Source: Lytechinus variegatus (Eukaryota; Echinodermata; Echinoidea; Temnopleuroida; Toxopneustidae). Taken from it: a stretch of 64,000 nt of DNA. The notes beneath the pieces were generated by a model that saw nothing but the letters and a program-made list of their open reading frames with translations, was not told the origin of the DNA and did not search any database. The stretch covers positions 21,606,501 through 21,670,500 of the forward strand of contig NC_054758.1 in NCBI RefSeq assembly GCF_018143015.1, in the 5' to 3' direction. Below, piece by piece: positions 1-10,100 of the stretch. Both the position numbers and the translations under genes were made by a program. Position 1 is the stretch's first letter. Each line of letters starts with the position of its first letter.

Positions 1-599
1 AGCAGTGATAATCATAATTTTGATAGGCCTAATATTTATGATAAGTATGATGGTCAAGCATAATAAAAGGAATAAGAACTGTAACAATATTAATGATGAT
101 AATAATAAAATTAGTAACAATGATGGAGATAATCAATGCTAATGATAATTTAAAAAAATCATAGTAATGATTATAATGATATGATAACAAAATGAATACA
201 AATCACCATTGTAGATAATGCTTCTAGTATTCGATGTCGTTCTGATATTCAAAAATACAAAATATTAGAAATACAATTTTCAATACAATAACAAGCAGTA
301 ACAGTACAGTACGATACAGTGAAAAGCGGATGCGCCATCCGAATCCTTATCAATCAGTCATTTTTTGTGAGATGCACATAAATATTGCTGGAGCCCGTTC
401 AATTACAAATCACCGATGCATATAGGCATTACTTTACAGGTCTCAAACCAGTCCATCTGTTTTAATGGCCCACCCTAAGCAGGAAAGAGATTTGAAACGT
501 TCTTAGGGTATCAGAATCTAATGTGTCTTCAATCAACCAAATGGCTTTCGAAAGTTACTGAATATGTTGACGCAATAGACAATATAAAACAGGATATAT
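1..599. other. AT-rich stretch without a recognised gene
   Basis: This stretch is AT-rich, with runs of GAT/AAT-like triplets in the first 200 bases. No splice-bounded coding segment or recognisable repeat end was seen. Confidence 0.5.
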
Positions 600-775
600 T
601 TGTTATTTCCTTCAGTAAGAAATTGATCCACAATGTGCTGCACTCCACCCAGGTGAGGTAAATGGGTACCGGTAGGAAGTAATTCCTAAGCTGTGTGCGC
701 TCTGAATGCCTATAGCTTAGCCTGGTAATATAGAAGCGTCTTGAGCAGCGAGGTGGATATGTGCGCAATATAAAT
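600..775 (+). repeat. 5'-truncated tRNA-derived SINE tail
   Basis: The body matches the 3' half of the better preserved copy at 9284-9515: a TGCTGCACTC-ACCCA block, then GGTGAGG, AATGGGTACCGG and AATTCCT blocks in the same order. The tRNA-like head is missing. Small open frames here are shadows of the repeat. Confidence 0.65.
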
Positions 776-2340
776 ACCCTATATTATTCAACTGAAATTA
801 CCGATCTAAAATCAGGAACAAAAAATCATAACTAAAATCTGATTATCCTAAGAAATAATTCATAGGAATATTAATCATGTCTATTATCTATTTTTGCTGA
901 CCCTCCAATGTCAATATCAGTCAAACATCATTTGCACTTTAAAAGATACGAGCAACATGAGCAAGGGGTAAAAAGGGAAGGATGCGACGCCCCACCTATT
1001 GCGTTTCAAGTAGTGAAAAAAGACACAGGGGAAAAGAGGAAGAAGAAAGAACAGTATTACTATGATTACAAAAAAAGTTCTATGTTGTGTAATAATATCT
1101 ACATGTTTATAATTCCTATTATTTAATTAAGAAAATAAGTGAGCCCGTCCTATCAACTATCCAAATTGGTTTTGAAAATACATTCTCCCTCATTCCTTTT
1201 GGGCTAGGTCAACCGTGAAATATCGGTTACAGAAACTTGTCTAACTTGGTTAAATAATACGCCCCTTTGCACAACGGGAAGCCACAATACAAAATAACGT
1301 CGCCTTTTATATTTGTTCATTTATTGTTGTATCGTTGAATGACATGATATAATAACCCTTCGATTATTGAAAGTCGGATTGTTTTCTTTTCGCTTTGTAT
1401 TTCGTTCGACCCTTTGCAAATCCAAGGCTAGATTTTGTGAAATCGCATTATTAGTGTTAGTCTTTCACAGTGTTTCAATTTTGGTTTCACTTTGAATTAT
1501 ATTATCCGAAACACTACCTGAGCTAATGACGCAATTGTATACAAGGTTTATAAAAGGTAATAAATTTGTATGACCCAGATCCAGCTATCAGTATCATTGT
1601 TATCTGAATTTTATTGACCCCTCATAATTTTCTGAAAATAATAAGTGCCGGTCGATAGTACGTTGTTGTCGCGGTTTTTTTTTCTGAAATAGTTACCCGC
1701 AGGTTTAAAAATTACTGACCTTTAAATATGTTTTCTTTTTGTTAATTCCTATATAAATTATCTCTGAATCGTAATGGAATTCCAGGTTGTTGGGTTACGA
1801 AAACTCTCAAAGAGTTAATGTTAAAGGGCGGAGCGAAATAACCAACACTTTGTGTGGTCTATTATTGACTGTATCCATTCCATTCCTTGTTTTTATTTGG
1901 CAATAAGTCATAATTGACTAATTTTGCCACACACTAGTTGAAAAGAAGGATAGAAATGTCTTCAGTATTATTTTCGTTTCCTTTTTTAATAAGTAATAGC
2001 TTATGTAATAATAATAATAATAATAATGATAAATAGCTAGTCTTAAAACATACATTTTAGATAAAATATACATGTATATAAAATACAGAGAAGAATTACC
2101 CTTTATTTTTATTTTTTTGTAGACTAAAGTAATAACAATATTTCAGATGAAAGTTCCTGTGTTGGCACTTAGACATAATTACTTCAGAAGGGATTTACAG
2201 ATTAGTGAACTAGCACGTTAACATCAATTGGGCTTAAATTGCAAGACTATATAGTGCTTGACTGATTAGAATGTTGCATTATGGGTGAGAAGCCTTGCCA
2301 TGTTTGAGTAATTGAGGGCGCCAGGTGGTGCTATGAAAGG
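776..2340. other. No gene or clear repeat seen apart from a short (AAT)n
   Basis: The stretch is AT-rich and non-coding in appearance. A short AAT/AAT microsatellite sits at about 2006-2034. A 72-codon frame at 908-1126 is lysine-rich and low in complexity, with no family resemblance, so it is not called. Confidence 0.5.
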
Positions 2341-2490
2341 AAGCGCCGTGGTGTAGCGGTTCTGACTCTCGCCTTGTAATTAGAGGGTCGTGTGTTCGAA
2401 TCCCAAAATGGCCTAGCGCCCTTTGGAAAGGCGTCAATCCATACTTTGCCACTCTCACCCAAGTTCTAATTGGGTACCGGTAGGAAACAA
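2341..2490 (+). repeat. tRNA-derived SINE, family 1
   Basis: A tRNA-like head with A-box-like GTGTAGCGGTTC and B-box-like GTTCGAATCCC is followed by the body block CTAGCGCCCTTTGG and the GGTACCGGTAGGA tail. The same order recurs, reversed, at 19200-19556. Confidence 0.8.
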
Positions 2491-2772
2491 CCGTCATTGT
2501 CATGATTGTGGTTGATCCAATCAATCATAACTCTATGGAAATTCATCAGTGTCATAAATTTTTCTACAGAAAATTTGCACGATGTCCTTTGTAAGCAAAG
2601 AGAAGCACAGTGAATTTTCAAGAAAACAATAGATGCATGAATATACATCATTGTTAGAAAATATTTTGAACAATAGATGCATGCAAGCCATGATAGATGT
2701 TGACGTTCATGGTCGTCAATAGTTGTGATTGATCAGATCAATCGCAACTCTTTGTAAGACGGGGCCTAGATG

Positions 2773-3406
2773 TTAAAGGGGAATCCAGCCATGGCCATAA
2801 AATGTTGTGTTGGGAAGGACAAAAAAAATAATTAAAAACAGAATGGTAAAAGTTTAAAAGAAATCGGACAAGCAATAAGAAAGTTATAGCTGCTTTAAAA
2901 TTGAGATCACTAGTACTGTGTAGATTTCAAATTGGCAACTGGGTATGTAAATTATGACACGGGGCAAGGACAACTTTCCCATAGGCCATGTACTTTATTA
3001 TCAGTTATTTGCGGTTTTCTTCTAAGTACCCATTCTCCCGGGGTACTTTGAAATAAAACTTTTGGGAAAAATGACATTTTAGCCATAATATGTATTGGAG
3101 TACACGGAAGAGTAGTCCTTGCCTTACATCACTATGACATCCCATATGCGGCCAATTTGAAGTCTCCATGGGTATAGTGATTACCAATATTTACAACTTT
3201 TAAAAATCATAAATTTCTTGTTGTTTTGGGACCAATTGATCGCAAACGATCGTACGAGCAATTGTGAAAGCCCCTTACCAAAATGGTGAAAACTTTTGAC
3301 AATTCACTGTTTTGTTATCCTAACATAATGAAATGCCCATTGCTTTGCTTATTTTACTTTATTTATTAAAATAAAATAATTTTCCGACCTGGATATATCC
3401 CTTTAA
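2773..3406. repeat. TTAA-flanked fold-back element (about 634 bp)
   Basis: The element starts TTAAAGGGGAATCCAG and ends CTGGATATATCCCTTTAA, so the termini are inverted and carry TTAA. Its architecture matches the elements at 7953-8557 and 23221-23797. TTAA ends suggest mobilisation by a piggyBac-type transposase, which is inferred from the target sequence only. No coding capacity is seen. Confidence 0.65.
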
Positions 3407-3564
3407 ACATTCAGGCTGTTTGGAAGGATAAAATCACTTTTTATGTATCAGAACCCGAGCTGTAGTGTTGGTATTCGAAAGGAATGAGGTCGATATCACA
3501 AGTCCCTTCGGCGACGTCACTTTTAATTTCGTGATCGGCTCTTCAAATTCTACCAAAGAATTCA

Positions 3565-4072
3565 ATAGTATTACGCTCAGTCATACCAATGAAACCGACT
3601 CCAAACCGATCGATGGTATGTCATTGGTCATAACGTAATATATTTGATCGGTCGGCAGTCGGTTTCCGTATCTGCAGCACATACCGGTCACAGCAACATA
3701 TCCGACTCCAATCCGATCGATGGTATGTCATAGGTAGTAATTAATGTAATAGATTTGATCGGTCTGGAGTCGGTTTTCGTAGTGAGACTGCGGTACAATG
3801 CTCGGTCACATCAATGAAACCGACTACAAACCGACATATGATATGTCATTGGGAATAACGTAATATATTCGATCGGTTCGGAACCGGTTTGACTGTGACC
3901 ATAAATTCTACAATCACACCAATGAAACCGGATTCAAACTATTTCCGTATAGTGTGGCTACAGCACAATGACGGCCACACAAACATATCCGACTCCAAAC
4001 CGACCGATGGTATGTCACTGGAACCAATGTTAGTAACTTTGACCGGTCCGGAGTCGGTTTTAATCAAGGTAT
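3565..4072. repeat. Tandem array of palindromic 'CCGACTCC' units (family C), about 4 units
   Basis: Each unit of about 110-140 bp reads inward from GAAACCGACTCCAAACCGA, through a TATGTCATTGG-N-ATAACGTAAT centre, to CGGTCTGGAGTCGGTTT, so every unit is itself an imperfect palindrome. Related copies lie at about 14966, 24490, 28690-29445, 37750 and 40140. Some of its open frames are by-products of the repeat. Confidence 0.8.
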
Positions 4073-4105
4073 GAAAAGTAAGTTTTGTGAAACAGGGTAC
4101 TAGTA

Positions 4106-4344
4106 AACTGTAAAAACTGTGGTGTTAAAACTGACACCAATTGGTGTTAATAGAGGACCACACCCTGAGGTGTTAAAATAACACCCTAGAGATTGAACAT
4201 AACTCCAAAGAGTGTAAATGTAACAACCATAGGTGTTAAAATATCACCTATAGGTGTAAAACTAACACCACCAATTTAACACCGGTGTAAAATAACTGGT
4301 ATGGTACTCTATGTACACCGGTTAACACCACAGATTTTGCTGTG
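4106..4344. mobile_element. TA-inserted fold-back MITE (family D), copy 1
   Basis: The arms are inverted: ACTGTAAAAACTGTGGTGTT on the left, and on the right AACACCACAGATTTTGCTGTG. A TA dinucleotide flanks each end (4104-4105 and 4345-4346). An unoccupied version of the surrounding sequence lies at 4585-4665, which fixes the boundaries. Copies 2 and 3 are at 29701-29939 and 33096-33367. Confidence 0.88.
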
Positions 4345-4346
4345 TA

Positions 4347-5176
4347 TGTGTTCTTGTATGATTCTTATCAAGGCATTGATATTTTATGTGTCGGATATTT
4401 CGCGGGTTTAACTATTGTTAAATGTGAGGCCGATAATAAACGACAAGAAAAAAAAGATAGAGAATTGTAGGCCTATTTCAACAAGATAGGGCTCTGAACT
4501 CAAAGCATCAACCTGCCAAGTTGCAGAAAATTTTTAATTTTAACCTGATTAGGAGACCGTTGGGGTGAGCAGCCAATCCAAATTAAGGTATAAATAGCAA
4601 GTTTTGTGCAACAGGGTACTGATATGTGTTCTTTTATGAGTCTTGGTAAGGCATTGACATTATTTTCTGTTGGTTATTATTAAATATTCAGGGGCCTGCA
4701 TGTTTGAAAAAAAGATACAAACAAACAAATCAAACGCTTTCGTTCCAAAATGAAGGTGATTTGGGGTAAAATTTCTAAATTTTTATCACGCCAACCTTAC
4801 TTTAGGAGACTCTGCCTGTGGTGTAACATACGCAGCAACCACAGAGAGGTCGGGCGGGGGGGGGGGGGCTTCAGGAGGGGCTACCCGCTTCCAATTACCT
4901 TCAGTTGACCGTGTAAACATGGCATTGTTGCCTACAACATCTCGGAAACCGGCTCGAATTTTATTTGTTCGTTTTTTGTTTTATTTCAAATACTCTGAAG
5001 AGAAATGCATGGGATGATAGGATAACCGAATGCAACTTATTCTGAGTCATATTCGACGATTTTCTAGTCAAATCTGAGAGGAACTGAGTAGTTTGTGATT
5101 ATGATAATATTACTAGACTTATCAGTTGCACATAGATGACTGTACTTATTTTACGAGCTTGTTTTCAGTAAGACTG
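4347..5176. other. Diverged local duplication, G-run, no gene
   Basis: The segment at 4585-4665 repeats the sequence that flanks the element at 4106-4344. A run of about 15 G lies at 4854-4868. No exon-like segment was seen. Confidence 0.55.
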
Positions 5177-5396
5177 TACACTCTTAAAATAGTTGGACAA
5201 AAATATGCCCAACTTATAAAAACAACCCTGGGAAACATACTGTCCACATAACTGTTGGTTAAAAGGTAACAAAAACTTATAATTGGGTAATAAATGTGCT
5301 AAATTGGATAATAATTGCCCAGGATTTATGTAGTTTTTCCCAACATACATTACCCAACACAGTGGACAGTATGTTGCCCAGCATTTTAAGTGTGTA
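5177..5396. mobile_element. Fold-back MITE (family A), copy 1
   Basis: The left end (CACTCTTAAAAT) and the reverse complement of the right end (ACACACTTAAAATGCTGGGC) match, and both arms carry the block ACATACTGTCCAC in inverted orientation. TA lies at both flanks. Related copies are at 28749-29111 and about 43180-43350. Confidence 0.8.
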
Positions 5397-5734
5397 AGGT
5401 ATATTCAGAGACAAGAAACAATAATTTGCAAAGTACCAACAGAAAATGAAACTTTATAAGTTTTGATCATTTATTCATAGATGAAATTATATTCTTAGAA
5501 ATATGTAACATAATAAAGAACAATTTGTTGATCATGTTACCGATTGTTTATAAATACAGTACTAACTATGCATTTTATACGGTTTTAAGTGCATTTAAGA
5601 GTTTGAATTAAAGAAATTATGTTGCTGAATAATAGTTGGTAAATGAAAATCACGAAAAATTCTTAACTTAGCTCATCAAAGAAAAGATTATGTTGCCTTG
5701 AAATAGTTGCCGATTGACAATGAGCTAATAAGTA
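5397..5734. other. AT-rich stretch, nothing recognised
   Basis: No coding segment, splice pair or repeat boundary was identified. Confidence 0.5.
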
Positions 5735-5915
5735 GAGGTGTTGTGGCTCGGTGGATAAGTCTCCGGATCGTGAACCACGAGGTCCGGGGTTCAAATCACA
5801 CAGTAGCACGAGCGTCCTTTTGGCAAGGCGTTTATCTACATTTGCCACTCTCGACCTCCTTGAATGTTCGATGCGCCCGATAGGGTAGCCGTGCTAAAGC
5901 TGGGGGTAATAGTAT
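5735..5915 (+). repeat. tRNA-derived SINE, family 2
   Basis: The head reads TTGTGGCTCGGTGGATAAG with a B-box-like GGGGTTCAAATC, followed by the CCTTTTGGCAAGGCGTT body block. The head resembles the copy at 9284-9515 and the body resembles family 1. Confidence 0.7.
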
Positions 5916-6477
5916 GTAAAGCTTACACACATTTGTACTATCAACTATATAAATATAAAGCTATATATTTTGCATATCATTAGCTTTTAGATCAAGTAAT
6001 TTTAAAAACATTTGTATATAACAATTGACTGCAAATGATTAAAGCGTATGAGAGGAGAAAATGATGTGTTCAATAGAAAGTTTACTAAGCTGGTATATCA
6101 TGTATTATCGTCTTCTGATTATATATTAATCAACATTTTTAAACATTTTTTTTAAGGATTCTATGGTACAATTTAGTCAGATCGACAAAGAAAATGAATA
6201 CGTTTATAAGTCAACCATATACTCATTAAAAGCCACTCTAAAGAAAACTATCATTCAATCTTATCAACCCCACCCTCCAAATTAAATCATTCACTTAAAT
6301 ATTCACATTCGCTATTTAATATTCTGATTTTACTCAACTGCTATACACAGCACAAGCACCTGCACTTGCAATGCATGCACCCACTTGGTCAGTAAATATC
6401 AATCTTAGTCACGAATCTTTTATGAGGCCGCCATCATTTCAAGCCTAACCGCTGAAGATGGCGGTCTCCTGTGTTCA

Positions 6478-6483
6478 TTTATT
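6478..6483 (-). terminator. Possible poly(A) signal of the TIGAR-like gene
   Basis: An AATAAA hexamer on the minus strand lies about 280 bases past the stop codon at 6761. It is the nearest canonical signal I found downstream. Cleavage there is not shown. Confidence 0.4.
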
Positions 6484-6760
6484 ACATTATATGCATATGT
6501 TTACATTTATAAAAAAATAATTTATACTCACATCCTTATTTGTATTTTTTATGTAATATGACCACATTGTTTATATTATGAATTATTTTGTATTTGGTAA
6601 TTATAAATAATTTTGTATTGTGTTTTTGAACGCAGAAATAAATGCAAACAAACAAACAAGTCCACAATCTATCTTGTGATAATTATATTTCCGAAGTTGA
6701 GCGTGTACTGCTCTGAAAAAACATGTAGGTCGATATTCATACATTTACAAGAACTATGTT

Positions 6761-7102
6761 TCAATATGCTTTACTCGGCAATGCCTTTTGCATGTCTTCA
6801 GGCAAATGACTGTAATCGTAAATGAATTTACACACTATTTTCGGGGTAACGTTGGGGGCGTACTCGACCTCGAATCTGGACAGATTACTGTTCGCGCTGT
6901 CCTTCATGACTCGGTCTTTTCCGCCGGGGATCTCGACGTGGAGTTCCTCGATGAAGTAACAAAAGAGTTCTTTGAACAGCAGACCGTGTCCCACAACGAG
7001 GACGTGGATGAGGCGGTCATTGGTCGTCGTCGTTTCGTTCTTCTCGAGCTCAACCTGCTTCTTGCAGACGTCGTAAAAGGCTTTCACGACTCGTTGTCTT
7101 GC
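6761..7102 (-). CDS. TIGAR: TIGAR-like terminal exon 6
   Basis: The acceptor AAACCACAG opens 113 codons and a stop. The exon carries the second catalytic histidine in HVLVVGHGLLFKEL followed by FCYFIEEL, matching human [22 protein letters not shown]. A long insert that human TIGAR has before this motif is shorter here (a run of four threonines). Confidence 0.95.
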   Translation of the reverse strand, partial: ARQRVVKAFYDVCKKQVELEKNETTTTNDRLIHVLVVGHGLLFKELFCYFIEELHVEIPGGKDRVMKDSANSNLSRFEVEYAPNVTPKIVCKFIYDYSHLPEDMQKALPSKAY

Positions 7103-10100
7103 CTGTGGTTTGTAGGAATGAAAAATGAATGAGAATTAAAGATGATTATATATTATATACATAATAAAAATGATGATGTATGAATATTCATGTATTGTGC
7201 AAATTTTATCTCTCCCAACATGCAAAAGACCCAGACCACGTTTTATAGCTAGTCTGTTGTGCAAACCGTTTCCTCGAGTAAAGTGGTCTGAATTCGTAGC
7301 CTACAATGACTAGTGTATTGAAGACCCTCTCTTTTTAAAATAATTCTAGTTTGGTAAAACCATCTCATACGTATACGGAGTTGTCATAGCAACACACTAT
7401 TTCATAATCAAGTGTATAATATCAATATAATATACAATTTCACTGTACACTATGGATCAATAACTTTTTGATAAAAACTACTTAAAACAACGAGAACAAA
7501 AACATAGAAAAATAAACAATAGAAAGATTGCCTAAATTACCATGAACTTAAAGATTCCATTCTAGAACAAATCTACGCATAGTGGTGCTCCTATAAGCAA
7601 TTATGTTTAAGTTTGGTAGACTTGCTTTAATTTGGTAATAAACAAGTCAAAACATGGCCCTGAAGGCAGGATATTGATATGTCATTAGATATGAAGTTTT
7701 CTTTGCTAAAATAATACAATTTTGATAAGTTTTCTTTGCTACAATAATATAATGATTTAACAAAACGTGTTTGTTTAAAGACACTCTCGCTCAGAAACTG
7801 AAACAGCAAATTTTACATTTCTAAATCAATGTGTAATATTAGTAGCTAAAAGTAACGTTAATATTTCGAAAGTAATAAACCTAGTAATTGAACTCATCAA
7901 ACTCAATGACTGAAGTGGTATTAGGATATGAATGTTTGAAGTAGGCCTATATTTAAAGGTGAAGTCCACCTCAGAAAAATGTTGGTTTGAATTAATAGAG
8001 AAAAATCAGACAAGCACAATGATGAAGATTTCATCAAAATCGGATGTAAAATAAGAAAGTTATGACATTTCAAAGTTTCACTTATTTTAAACAAAATAGT
8101 TACATGAACGAGCCAGTTACATCCAAATGAGAGAGTCGATGATGCCACTCACTCACTATTTCTTTTGTTTTTTTATTGTTTGAATTATACAATATTTCAA
8201 TTTTTACGAATTTGAAGATTAGGACCTCCTTGCCTGAAGAACAAAATATTAAAATAATGGAATTCCACGTGTTCAGGGAGGAATGAAACTTCATTTCACA
8301 TGAGAATGACGAGAAAATAAAAATATTTCATATAATAAAATACAAAAGAAATAGTGAGTGAGTGATGTCATCAGTTCCCCCATTTACATACAGACCGAGA
8401 TGTGCATATAACTGTTTTGTGAAATGAAGCGAAGCTTTAAAATGCCATAACTGTCTTATTTTACATCCGATTTGGATGAAATTTTCAGTGTAATGCTTGT
8501 TGAACTTTTCTCTTTTTATTCAAATAATTTTTTTTGTTGGTGGACTTCTCCTTTAAACTAAGTTTCTTTCAAAACTTAGTGTGTAGTATTAGTAGTGTAG
8601 TAGTTAGAGTAAACTAAAAATAAAAATGTATGTTTCGAAAGTGGCAAAGTAAGTATCACATGATCGACCCATAACACACAAACAAACAAACAAACAGTTA
8701 CTTGCTTTTTTGAAAAGCATGAAATAACTGAACTCTTTAATCTGGATTAATCAGACATGTCAGAAATGATTTCAAAGTAGTTGATAGCAAAGGAACGACT
8801 AAAATTAACTCAAATTGGCTTTTCATTATATAGTAAGGGAAAAGCGTTGTCATATCGGACAGGACCTGCAAAAGCCCCAGCCCATCCACTTAAAGAGTGT
8901 ACAAAAAAGTAAAATAATTACCATCTGATTGCGAAGTTGATCAGCAACCCCCCCCCCCCCACCTCCCTTCAACACCCGGACTGCATGCAGTAAAAAAATG
9001 TATTTTTTTCCAGAATCATTGTGATTTATGTCAGACCAAAATTTTACTAGTAAAAATAAGAGCGGGGGTATTTTCCTGCGTAGACAAGATGTATTCCACT
9101 TGCAAAAAATAAAATAAAAAAGACTCTCAAGGGGGAGGGGTTGACAATCCGCCACTGTAGGCAAAAAATGTTGTTGTTTTTTTCGTTTTTTTACATGTTT
9201 TAGGGGCTACTTTTTACTACTTTTAACTTTCCTAAATATATACAAAATATTGGATAAGCTAAACATTAAAACGAAAGGGAATCGTGGAGCATTGTGGCCC
9301 AGTGGATAAGTCTTCTGACTTTGAAACAGAGGGTCGTGGGTTCTAATCCCAGCCATGGCGTAATTTCTTTCAGCAAAAAAATTATCCAAGTTGTGCTGCA
9401 CTCGACCCATGTGGGGTGAATGGGTACCCGGCAGGATTAATTCCTTGAATGCATGAGCGCTGAAAGGCAGCTCGAGCTAAAGCCTGGGTAATAATAATAA
9501 CAACGCTCCTCGGAATAGAATATTTCTAGATAGATGGCGGTATCTAAATGCCTATTATTATTATTATTATTAATCCGGGCTTCAGTTCCTTTTTAGTTTC
9601 CGGGGCTAAATGGCCCCGGGGCCCCCTGTATTTTTCCCCTGATATACATGCTATCTTAACCAATCATTTGAAAGAATATACATTTCATTTTCAAGGTTGC
9701 TGCAACTAAAACATTGACACATGGCAGAGACACTGAGGGGCCAAATAGGGCTACTGAAATTCCACAAAGACCCCTTCGCATCTCAGAGATGATAATAATA
9801 CGTTCATTTATATAGCACAGTTTATATGTGCATATATACTCAACTGCGCTTTGATACTTGGTATCATATTATTAACCCGGCTGTAGCTGAGCCGCCATCG
9901 GCCTGCGCTAAAGCGTTCAAGGAATGAATCCTACCGGGTATCCATTCACCTCACCTGGGTCGAGTTCGGCACAATGTGGACAAATTTCTTGCCGAAGGAA
10001 ATTACGCCATGGCTGGGATATTAATTATTTGTTTTTGTCTCTTTGAAAGTCAATTGGCGTTTGAAGTGGTACTTTCCGTTCCTATAATTGTTCACAAGAG

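Noticed and set aside
3565-4072. Regularly spaced repeats, considered as a CRISPR-like array
   Set aside because: The units are palindromic along their whole length, the spacers are not distinct, and the setting is eukaryotic.
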